From: Anthoceros angustus | Taxonomy: Eukaryota > Streptophyta > Anthocerotopsida > Anthocerotales > Anthocerotaceae | Length of the DNA: 64,000 bases | Assembly: GCA_010909165.1 (NCBI GenBank) | Contig: VJWM01000117.1 | Coordinates: 434,001-498,000, forward strand | Direction: 5' to 3' | Part shown: piece by piece, positions 33,701 through 45,733 of the stretch | Numbering within the stretch: the stretch's first letter is position 1 | Layout of the letters: each line of letters starts with the position of its first letter | Made by a program: the position numbers and the translations under genes | Notes under the pieces: generated by a model | What the model was told of the DNA's origin: nothing | Databases searched by the model: none | What the model saw: only the letters and a program-made list of their open reading frames with translations

Positions 33701-36655
33701 TTTCACAGGAAATTTACAACCAGCATCCAAACAATCGTATTCTACGGAGAAGGGTGGCATTTCTTTTGGGCCAGTGGGTGAGCAAGGTACGTCCCACACA
33801 CAAATTATGGCAGTGTTATATCCTCCAAGAAGCAATACTTTGGAATTTGTTTCTACTCTAGCACCTTGGTGGTTGTGTCTGCCATCTGGTGCCTCATGTC
33901 TAAAGGGACCTGCTCTCCCCTGAGAACGGAAGCACCTGGCAATGTATATAGATAGTGAGACATCTTGTGGTGCATACGTTGTTGTGGTGAACTCTTTGTC
34001 ATGAAAAGTTGCAGCTTGTAGGCCATGGTCTGTGTTGAAGCTAACAAAATGACACTGCAATAGATCAAGGAAGGGTTGAGGCGTTCTGTATATGCATCCC
34101 TGTTAGGACTTCTGGGAGACAATGACTTGGCAGTTCAAGTAAGGCCCTCAGTATTCCAATCTCATCTGTAGGCTCAGCACCTGTGAGTTTTAGGTACTAC
34201 TTGTTTAACTTCATGGATTTCTGTGTGCCACAGCTGGCTGCCTGTCATTCATTAAGAAACTTAGTAGACGACTGCTCATTCTATGAAGACGACTTTGTCG
34301 AATTTGTGCCAAGTTGTCTGCAACTTTCGATCAACCTGATGAAAACATGCCAGGAGTTTGAATCCAAGGTAATTAAGTTGTGATAATTGACTTCAGTTAC
34401 GCTCTTGTGCTATGCTCTGTCGATCATGATTCTTTCTTTGGCTTTGTTCACAGCTTCAAATTTTTGAGCTTGTATCAGTGATAGTTGACCGCCTTGGTGA
34501 GAAAGTCATTTGCTGCGTGGACAAAGTTCTTGCATTTTTACCCCAGGTAAGGTCTGGTGCCGACACTGGCCTGCTGCATGGTCAGCTGACTTATGGCTTT
34601 AGCAGCATCCTCATAGTGTTGAGACTACGCTTCAGCCTGCAGAGTTGCACAGGTTTTGGAGGCATAAGCATCTTACCTGTGTGTCCATACTTTGGAGCAG
34701 CTGAAATTCAGTGCAGCCTATTGTTGCTAAGGGTCTCATGTGTTGAATAATGACAATGAACATCAGGTGTGGCAAGACTCAGCTGGACAGAGTTTGATGC
34801 GGATTCAAGCGATTTTAGGTCTACAAAGGCTGCTTAGCTCACTTGGTCCCAATTCGCCCATGTGCTATGAGCTGCTCTTTCCAATATTAGAAATTTGCAC
34901 CAATGTCAACCAACCAGACGAACTGACAATGCTGGAGGATGGTTTACAGGTAACAAAATATTCTGCTAAGCTTTTTATGCCAGATTTCTGTAGTCACTTG
35001 AAGTATTTGCTTGTAACTGCGTGCTCTTGTCCATTGCCACCAAATGCAGCTGTGGCAAACTACTCTAAAGCATGCTCCAGCTATGGTGCCTCGGCTTCTT
35101 AATCTGTATCCACACTTGGTCTTGGCCATGGAGAGAAACTTCGACCATTTAGAGGTATGCAACTTTGGAAAAAGTTATCTTGTTATACCTGTCAGTAACT
35201 AGGTTCTTATTGCATTTTTGCTTGTTATTGGTGAGGCTTCATGTTCAGTTCATGCACTCAGGTTGCTATGAAGATAACTACAAATTACATCCTCCTTGGT
35301 GGGGCTGATTTTCTTGAGCATGCAGCTGGTGTTGTCAAGATCCTTGATCTAGTTATTGGAAATGTGAAAGAGAAGGGATGTTGTGCACCTTGCCCGTCGT
35401 TGATACTCTCATTCAGGTGCGCATGTACATGATATTGCAATGGAAACCTATCCATCGTTGTGGAAAAGAAAATTTTGAATTATCCATATGCTCACACCTG
35501 CTAAGTATTGGGTTGTGCAGTGGTTTCCAGGCGAAGCTCCACCCCTTCTGGAAGGTGTTCTCCAGGTAACTGATGTCTGTCCTTTCTGTGGTTCAGTTGC
35601 CTTGCTGCTATGTTGACAGTGTTCAGGACCTAAAACTTTTTTCTTAAATTACTGTATCTCAGAAGCTTTTTATCTTGGTGATCACTGGTGAAAGTGAGAG
35701 TGACACTGTGAGGGCATCATCTGGAGCAGTTCTGGGAAGAGTCCTTGTACAAAATAGCTTGTTCTTTGCCCAACTCACCTCGCAACCATCCCTCGCCCTT
35801 GCTCTGAAACAGACAGGGGTTGTAGTTGGTCAAAGTGCACTCTTCCCATTCATTGATGCCTGGCTGGACAAGGTAGTCGTGTTTCCACTTATGTGACAAC
35901 TTATGCTTGTATACTTCTCTTTTGTAAGTGATCTTTTGACAAACTAGAGCATAGGTCATGAAGTCTATTCCAGGCAGAGGCCCTTCCAGGGTAACTGATT
36001 AGCCCAGCCTGTCCATGTGAAGGTCGACTCGCTGACAACAAATGACAAGAGGAAGGTGTGCGCGCTGGCCCTTTGCATTCTGCTGACACTCAGGAGCCAC
36101 AAATTTTGGATAGACTCGACCAAATTTTGAGGTGTGCAAGGTTACTACTGTTGGATTACTGTTTGACTAAAACATGTGAATACTGACTTGTTATGTATAT
36201 TGTCTTGTGCAGTGTCTGTACAAGTGTCTTGTGTGACACCGAGAGAGACCAAAACGGGGTTATTGCAAGGTGAGCCAAGGAGCTTTAGGTGCTGCCTGTG
36301 CATTTACTGTCCGCAGTCCACATGCTGCTTAACGTAATGCCGATTGTTGTGACAGCGAGGACAGTGACAGTATATCTGGAAGTGCCGAAAGTGGGGATGC
36401 TAGGAAGAGTCAGGTTTTTTTTCCGACACAAGAAACTCTAGGGCTTTGGGCATTAATGATTGCATTTTTTTTACTGGTCTTGCCGTGTGGCTGCAGGCGT
36501 TCAACACAGATCCAGTCAAAAGTTTGCCTTTGGCCCCCATGCTGAAGGAGAAACTGAACACTTGTGCAGCTCTGCATGGTGAAGCTGCATTCAATGCTGC
36601 CATGGCTCGGCTCCCTCCTTCTATTCTTAGCCAGCTGCAGCAGCTAATGATGTAG
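30768..36655 (+). CDS. Importin-11-like nuclear transport receptor, 23 exons, four frame lesions
   Basis: Exon starts: 30768, 30981, 31411, 31625, 31825, 32131, 32434, 32614, 33101, 33372, 33687, 34064, 34234, 34454, 34767, 35050, 35262, 35521, 35663, 36023, 36213, 36356, 36497 (stop 36653-36655). The product starts MALTPADLSYVYSLLQNAL and has the importin-beta N-terminal pattern 'ARWLASVYFKNSIARYW', then HEAT-like repeats that follow plant importin-11 orthologues to the end (e.g. 'PNNRILRRRVAFLLGQWVS', 'LDLVIGNVKEKG', 'IDAWLDK'). The family carries cargo through nuclear pores under Ran control. Four one-base losses break the frame: near the CCCC at 32622-32625, TTTT 32796-32799, GGG 35375-35377 and CC 36097-36098. 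Restoring four bases gives exactly 1,006 codons including stop, so these may be sequencing errors rather than decay. Confidence 0.88.
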
Positions 36656-37744
36656 TATTCTATCCTTACCAAGACCATGCATGACGTCCTCCTACCTGAT
36701 GTCAAGCACAGTTCTTGGTTCCCTTGAGATGGGCTGCAACAGATGTACTCATTTCAGCGGTTGTAAGTATCGAATCCGACGTGAGCTTGTACTGTCCATT
36801 CCATAGCCGGCCTACACAAAATTTGCAGTTTGATGATGCGGCATTTGTGCAAGTTTCTCACTCAGGATTGTTTTATCGTAGGGGGAGGCCTTGGTGTGAA
36901 CGTGCGGGCGCCAATCCTAAGGAACGAAGTGGCACTTACTGTTTCCCCAGTAGGTGTCCGTCTTTGGGGCGTCCGCTTTGTGAAAAGGGTCGAAGTCCTC
37001 TTGTTGGACGAACACTGATTGGATGTGCACATTCTGTGATGCAGGTGCTGGCCGTATATGGTTTTCTCCATTGAGAAATAATTTCAGGCAATAGGTCGTG
37101 AGTGATGAAAAGAGAGGTTGCGAGTTTAGGTTTGGGTGAGGGAAGGTCATACGTATGAATTTGCTTGAGTCCTCTCCGTGAGACGATTAGCTTTTTGTAT
37201 AGAGCACATACTATATTGGTAAATAGAGTATGTGCACTATACAAGAAATGGTGGTTGAACTATCTCTGTAAATGGTTGTTCTCTTGGGTTTTCGGAAATG
37301 AGCTAGACATGACCATCTCGAACCGCAGACAGTAGCTACATAAAGATGAATTTACATCGCGGAACGTTTCTCATAATCTCAAACTCGAGGTCTGATCCTT
37401 CCTGTAACGGACAAATGCCTACCTGGATTAATTAGGATTAATAGGTTCGTCGGCAGAGCACAGGGTTAATTGATTTACATAGAGTGCATGGAGTGTCTCG
37501 GACCCGGGATTTTTTTCTTTGGCGGATCAGGGGCCAAAGCTCCTGTCCATGGACTGAAGCACGAGATGGCTGTGTCGAGATGTCCCGCTCTATGCTGGCA
37601 CGGAATCGGTATTGGACGGTGGCTGGAATCAGGTCCATATACCCCAGCCATGATAGGGCAATGGTGCAATCTACTCACAGGCTGAGGCGCGTGTGTGTCC
37701 CAGGAGCAGGATATGTGCTTCAAATCACACGCTCCACTGCGACG
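36656..37744. other. Intergenic, no supported gene
   Basis: Overlapping open frames on both strands (36715-37250) have no family resemblance. 37180-37245 holds 'agagcacatactatattggt' and the partly inverted 'agagtatgtgcactatac', a small palindromic region. Otherwise nothing seen. Confidence 0.4.
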
Positions 37745-38511
37745 ATGAGACTGCAATGCAGAGCACTGGCAGAAGCAAAGGGAGAGGGAGAGGGAGAGGG
37801 AGAGGGAGAGGGAGAAGGAGAAGGAGAAGGAGAAGGCCCTGCGTCTGGATCCCAGTTCGTTAAAAGGCTGGATGACCTATACCCCAAGGCCAGGTGCCTG
37901 AAGTGCAGAGGTTGGAAGAGTTCTGCACCTGACGCTTGCATGCCAGCTTCCAGAAGCCCATGGTGAGGGAGCCTGACTGAGCGATGTGACCCCACCTCGG
38001 GCGTGGTGTGAATTCAGGAATGCGTCAGGTGGCTTGCCGGGCGTGCAAGGGCAGGGAAGGCTTGCCAAGGGCGGGTACCACGCCTCCAATCCTGTGGCTA
38101 TGGAGAGGATCGTGGGGTCCAAGTGGACGGCCATGGAGAGGACCTTCGGATGGCGCCACTTTCTGGTGGCCTCCAAGCGCAGAACCGAGGGACAGGGCTG
38201 GTTCCTGGAGATGGTTGCAACCTGCGACCAGAGCTCTCGATTCTGGGTGAATTCTAGGAACTTGAAGGTATGTGGCTGGATTGCCAAGTCGTGCATCTGG
38301 CAGTGACAACCCGCCTTGGTTACCCACCCCGCTCTGTTGCTTCCTACAGGACAGGGAGAGATGGAGCATGGGATGGTTGCAGAAGAGCGAGATGATGCAA
38401 CCCGGTCCTGCCGACGACCTGACCTTGGTTTGCAAAGCTTGTAAGGGACTGCGCCAAGTGCCTTGCCAAGCTTGTGATGCTGCCCTCGATGCGGGCATCA
38501 TCCATGTTTGA
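37745..38511 (+). CDS. Cysteine-rich (CxxC, DnaJ-zinc-finger-like) plant protein, probably plastid
   Basis: Proposed start is ATG 37745 (MRLQCRALAEAKGEGEGE). A (GE)n run from 37777 is followed by a first CxxC (CLKC, ~37900). After a frame break comes CRACKG (~38035), 'RLAKGGYHASNPVAMERIV', 'SKWTAMERTFGWRHFLVAS', 'WFLEMVATCDQSSRFWVN' and 'SRNLK', a GT-AG intron 38268-38349, then 'DRERWSMGWLQKSEM', 'LVCKACKGLRQVPCQACD' and a stop at 38511. This pattern of paired CxxCxG motifs around a conserved W-rich core is found in an uncharacterised plant family with DnaJ-type cysteine-rich repeats. One missing G near 38054-38056 explains the switch from CRACKG to RLAKGGY. The path between 37900 and 38030 is uncertain (an intron or a further lesion). 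Confidence 0.6.
37777..37835 (+). repeat. (GAGAGG/GAGAAG)n hexanucleotide-type microsatellite
   Basis: Uninterrupted purine run of 'gggaga' units changing to 'ggagaa' units, encoding a Gly-Glu repeat within the Cys-rich protein frame. Confidence 0.9.
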
Positions 38512-38877
38512 AGGCACAGATTACCACGATCTTCGAAAACAAACACGGCCAAGGCTACACACCTTGAAGAATTCCATAAACCGACCAATTACCATTACCA
38601 AACTTGTGTACCGCAAAAGACCGCCGCAGCTGCTGATACGGCTTCAAAACAGCTTATACAAACGCGCACTCGGGGGAGGAGAAGGCGCTTAGGTGACACG
38701 GGCTGTTAGTGCTATTGCGCATAGACAGCGGGTTGTGAGAAAACACGCTTTACCTCGTGACCTCTTGATGCTCACATACGTGGAGCCCCTTATACATCGC
38801 CTGATGTTGCTGAGGATCAGAGTGCTGTACCTTGAGACTTGAGATCCATCTAGGTAGGCAGACGCGAGGGAGAAGCT

Positions 38878-41216
<2,339 letters not shown>

Positions 41217-41529
41217 GGTCCAAGACTCACAGGACGACGCGGTCGAACTGGGATGGAGGACAAGTTTGCTTCAGCAACCCTACTATGCATGTGATCACAT
41301 GGAGTAGTGTACTCTTAAATATTTATCTTTCTTTTTTTTTTAATCCAGAAAGAGGATAAGACGGGGCACTGGTCAGTCCTTTCACGGACTATGCCCTGGT
41401 ACAAGAGTGAGAAACTAAATGAGAAACACCAGCACTTAGCACTTGGAGTGACACTCCAATCATGCCACTCATTATCATTGAAGTGCATATTATAGTATAT
41501 TTTTAGGATATTTTTTGTATATGCTGATG

Positions 41530-41712
41530 CCAATAAGATATCTTTGGAATACGTCGATGCCAAGGGTAAGTGTATCTACAGATATTCTTGGAATACGTCG
41601 ATGCCAAGGGTAAATATATCTACAGATCCTTTCACAGAGGATGCTAGTGACCATTTTCGGGCTTCATATAAAACTTGATGCTAGTGACCATTTTCGGGCT
41701 TAATATAAAACT
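41530..41712. repeat. Two adjacent two-copy tandem repeats
   Basis: First pair: 'ttggaatacgtcgatgccaa' at ~41547 and ~41590, both followed by 'gggtaa' and 'tatctacagat'. Second pair: 'gatgctagtgaccattttcg' followed by 'ggctt' and 'atataaaacttg' at ~41639 and ~41677. Confidence 0.85.
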
Positions 41713-42193
41713 TGTTGCTCCCAACCGACATGTATCGAAAACACAAAAATGCACAAGAGCTTAGATCATAGCATATATAGAAATGCAATACAAGAGTGTT
41801 GTGAGGAGGCCAAAGCTATCACTCTGAGAGCGAGTATGAGGAATTTGCATATTGTTCTTGTGGGGAGAGTGTGTTTGTGTCACGACATGCAAGCTACTCT
41901 CTCCTATTGTTATTGGTTTGCACTTATATTTGTATATTAGATTTGTTTTGCTTGGTTGCTTGTTGAGGAAGTATTTTATATGAATGCAAGTGCTTACCTC
42001 GTGCAACAGAAGAGATGGAGTGGATCCATGGTTACAAAATTTCATTATTTTTTTTATAACTCGTTCATTTTTTGCAGCGAACATAACATTTTTGAGTTTT
42101 TTTTATGTGTGCATCCTAGTAGCATGACAACTCAATGCGCTTCCGTCTCTTGGGCTCAGATTCTCGTATGAAACAGTTTTTGAATTATTCTCT

Positions 42194-42320
42194 TCAAACT
42201 TAAGTTTAGGATTTCAATTCAAACTTAGATTTAGGATTTCACTTCAAACTTAGGTTTAGGATTTCACTTCAAACTTAGGTTTAGGATTTCACTTCAAACT
42301 TAGGTTTAGGATTTCACTTC
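42194..42320. repeat. 25-bp tandem array containing TTTAGG words
   Basis: About five copies of 'ttcaaacttaggtttaggat' + 'ttcac'. Each unit contains TTAGGTTTAGG, similar to but not identical with the plant telomere unit TTTAGGG. Confidence 0.9.
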
Positions 42321-42549
42321 TTGATACTTATCTGGGCGGGGCCTATTGGTGATCAAGAAGGCCGATGACCTGAGGTCACCCTCGCCATTGCACTCCGGCC
42401 GGGGTGGCCTCACTATCTACCTATGGGTAGAATAGACGTCATAATTTGTGACAACGGGGGCTCGCGTTCGCGCGGCCCCTACCCTTTAGTTACGACAAAG
42501 GCATTCGAGGGAACTAGGACTTCCCCTTTTACTATTAGCCCTTTTTGGG

Positions 42550-42610
42550 TTGTTCCTCCTCGGTCTTCAGGGGTAGATGGGATTCCCCATCTCGCCTATT
42601 AATAAATTCT
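42550..42610. repeat. Copy of the dispersed palindromic motif
   Basis: 'gggttgttcctcct' then 'tagatgggattccccatctc' and an AT-rich tail, same arrangement as at 12.94 and 22.44 kb. Confidence 0.6.
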
Positions 42611-42879
42611 ACTCTTCTCTTCAAACTTAGGACCAGGACAAATAATGCATGGCATTGAGCATCCTCTCTACGAAGACACTTGAAGCTCCTAGAAGATGCT
42701 GAACTCCGCTCACCTAACAACACAAAGTAGATCATCAAGGTTAGTTCTTCCAAACTCTAGCCCTAGAAATGCGAACATTCTCGTAAGACACGGGAGCTGG
42801 TTTTCCAATAAGGCGCTCCAGCTTTCCTAAACCCTAGTAGCCGCAAAGAAAAAAGAGAAGATCAAAAAGAAAAAAATGT

Positions 42880-43810
42880 GAGATGGACATGGGAGGAAGG
42901 TGGGCATAATTTGTTTTCTTTCTACTTGAAAAGAGCAAAAAAGCAAAAGAAAACTTTTCTTGTTTGGTACGCCATAGAAAAAGCACCCAAGACAGATGCA
43001 TACTTCTTACAAGCCCAAATGCTATCGGGACAAGAAACTCTCTTTGAACCTTTCAAACCAAAAACTTCTAAACATTAAAAAGCCTCATGGGTCGGATTCC
43101 CTCATCACGGGGCATGTGAGGTCCCCCTGTGCGAATTGCTGGTACACGTGAATTCAATACATAAATAAAAATCAAGATTAAAGAGAGTTAAAAAAATTTG
43201 AGGATGTGTGATCCGATGCAAAAATAATCTGTGAATGATAACAAATAAGATAAATATAAATTAAAAATTTTGGTAAAGATAGTTATGAATTTCTATAATA
43301 AAATAGGTGATAAAAAAAGATTGAAAATTAAACGATTAGGGGTAAAATAAAAAAGTATAGGAAGAAATTATTTTTTTTATAATTTTATGATATACAATTT
43401 AATATAAACTAAAATTCAAAAGACTTAGAAGGGATTGCAAGAGATATTGCAGTGTATTGCATGGTGCTACAAAGAACCAAAATAACTAGGTCTAGATATC
43501 AATAGTAAGGCATATCAAACGTGAGTACCCATAAAGGAAAGAGGAAAGACAGATGCATACAAAGGTGAGGGCAGAAATACGAATGCAAAGGCCTGGCCGC
43601 AACTACTCTTAAAACACCTCCAAGCTCCACACATTAGGACAAATGGACACACATTTATAAGAACGCCATGATTAAGCATCCTGAACTTAGATCGATACTT
43701 AGATGGGGTGCCTAAAGGGAGTGGATGCCCTTGGTGCAATTAGCTTAGGCACACCATGGTACAAGTTGTTAAGTACCCACAGAAATCCGTCCTTAGTGGA
43801 CTTCAATAAA
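42880..43810. repeat. Long interspersed repeat, copy A (partner at 63.2-64.0 kb)
   Basis: Direct repeat of about 800 bp with 63205-63970. Shared landmarks: 'gggaggaaggtgggcataat', 'ctctttgaacctttcaaacc', 'aatcaagattaaagagagtt', 'taactaggtctagatatcaa', 'gcaactactcttaaaacacc' and 'cttagatcgatacttagatg'. No long open frame, so non-autonomous. The right end continues into a 'gtccttagtggac' word shared with 50.7 kb. Confidence 0.9.
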
Positions 43811-44754
43811 ATTCTTCTTGGCTGCTGCCTGCGCCCTGTATTGGACCCTCATTCTGGGCACGCCTCCCCGAGGCGATCAGTCCTAGTCTCCTCCGGGAGT
43901 GGAGAAAGGTGCATCGTGAATTCTTCTGTACACCAGCTGTCTTGTGGTACTATGTCCTCATCGTTCAAGAAGACAAGCTTCAGTAGTCTTTCTTAAGGTC
44001 AGATACACATCACATCCCAGCGGTTGCGATTTGAAGAAAGCTCATGCAAGGCCTCCCAAGATGATGAGATGGAAGCCTGGGTCGCACGGAACGGAGTTCT
44101 GCAATGCAACGCAGGCGGCAGTGTGAGAACCAGCTCAATGAAAACAGCCATGGCAGTTGATCTCGGTTTAATGCGGTCATTAAGGACCGCTCCGCATCAT
44201 TAGAACATAGAAGAGCAGCAGCAACACACCGGCAGCAACAGCAACAGCAACCTTGGGCATCACGAGAATGTGGTTAGGGTTTCGAGGTCTGGGCATTTGC
44301 CTGCGCACGGTTCGTCAGTCTAATGATCGGGCGAAAAGCTGGTCTGTTTTGCTGCACCAGCTGAGCAGTATGCAACTCAGCTCTTGGACTGGCTTTTGAG
44401 ATCCAGAGACGTTGATGCAAGATCTACTAGGATGGAATTCGGTGCTTGCCGGTTGCAAGTGGAGCAACCGACGCATCCATTACTTTTTTGGGCACTGGCT
44501 ATGTGCTCGGATCAATTGGGCAGTGAAGGACATTGCTGAAATAGAATGTCATTTCCAAAGTTGAACTTTCTGGTTGCATTAGAGATGATTAACTGGAGGA
44601 GAGACGGAGAAGGAGAAGGAGAAGGAAGCTGAATTTGGTGAAGGTTTTGACGAATTCGGGCCGGATGAGGTAGATTCCCCGCCCTCCGTTCCGTTCCGTT
44701 CCGAGGTCTGAGCCGCAGCAGGAGTCTGCAGGAGGCCACGCCACGCGGCACGGG
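43811..44754. other. Region between repeat A and ROCO-derived fragments
   Basis: No gene supported. Contains a 'cagcaacagcaacagcaacc' CAG/CAA-rich patch (44215-44250) and a GAGAAG patch (44605-44630). Confidence 0.4.
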
Positions 44755-45090
44755 CAAATGTGGCCCGTGTCTGATGGCTTTGCAGCACCGCAAGGCCGAC
44801 AGGTATGGCTACGGATAATCATGGTGGAGACTGGAGGCTGGTGGCAGAACTTCCGGACAGATGATAGGGCTCAAGGATGGTGTCACGTCAAGCCCGTAAC
44901 CTTTGATGCCCCTGGCCTGCGCGGATCCCAACACCGCCGCATCCAGAGGATGCCGAACCCACGCCCACCACAACTCTGAATATCTCTACAAACTGATGTG
45001 AGCGCTCTTCCCGAGGCGCACGTTTCAAGAGGTTGGGCTGGATTTTGAGATGGACCACCCAGGCAGTCAAATCAGCACTCGGTCGCATAC
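44755..45090. repeat. Duplicated block (partner 52865-53118) including a COR-domain scrap
   Basis: 44755-45000 matches 52865-53118 with about 90% identity by eye ('gatggctttgcagcaccgca', 'catggtggagactggaggct', 'ttccggacagatgatagggc', 'gaatatctctacaaactgat'). The right end, 45030-45085, instead matches 47990-48060 inside the ROCO gene ('caggcagtcaaatcagcact'), which encodes SADLTAWV of the COR domain. Confidence 0.85.
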
Positions 45091-45733
45091 CCCGGGGAAA
45101 TTGTGAATGTGAATCCAAGTGGGAGCCAGCTTGGTCCTCGTTTCCACAGTGTTCCCACGTGCAAGGACCAGCCTGGTCCCCACTGTAAACGGGAGCTTGG
45201 CAAGGACCAGCCTGTTCCTCATTCCTACACTTTGCCATGTGTGTAAAACATTGGTGGCTACACGGATTGGAGAACGAGATGCGCGCAGGAGAAATCGGTA
45301 GGCAGCCTCTTCACAAGAGTAGTTCCCTCGGATGTCAGGAATATTCATGGACCGACAACAAATATGCAAGCCTCCATTTCATGGGGAGCGAGCTGAATGG
45401 AACTGCTCTGATCAGTTAAGCAAGCTCTTGCAGCCAGCTGCAGGCCTCTTGCCTGTCCCCCGGCTTGGCCGTTGTTACAAGATACTGATGCACAGATGGA
45501 AGTTTGAAATAGCCATTACTCATGGAGCAGGGCAGGGTGTCATTCCTGGCCATTCATGCATGCTCAGACCGGAGCATCCCTCCTTCACCAACCAGGGGCC
45601 TGCTGTTGTTCATGAATTCTGGAACATGTTCAAGAGTCACAATCTTGAACCACTCAAAAGATGAATTCAGAGGTGGCCATCAGCAAAGACTGACGTGAAA
45701 CAAAGCAGGATTGGGCTACACATCCTTATACCA
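45091..45733. other. Spacer downstream of the ROCO gene, with short repeats
   Basis: Contains short repeats with 'gcaaggaccagcctg(g/t)tcc' (45165-45220) and, at 45510-45665, a second block duplicated at 52400-52560 ('ccattcatgcatgctcagac', 'gttcatgaattctggaacat'). No gene. Confidence 0.6.

Larger units (their letters stand above)
41217..42879. other. Intergenic with short tandem repeats
   Basis: Tandem pairs at 41530-41640 (unit with 'ggaatacgtcgatgccaagg') and 41640-41712 (unit 'tgctagtgaccattttcggg'), the 25-bp array at 42194-42320, and a palindromic motif copy at 42550-42610. No gene supported; the short frames are unrecognised. Confidence 0.55.

Noticed and set aside
43640-43720. A functional 5S rRNA gene
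   Set aside because: Only part of the internal control region resembles 5S, spacing differs, and no full 120-nt gene can be aligned.
44215-44250. CAG/CAA run as possible CRISPR-like or trinucleotide array
   Set aside because: Too short and simple; no repeat-spacer structure; the window is eukaryotic.
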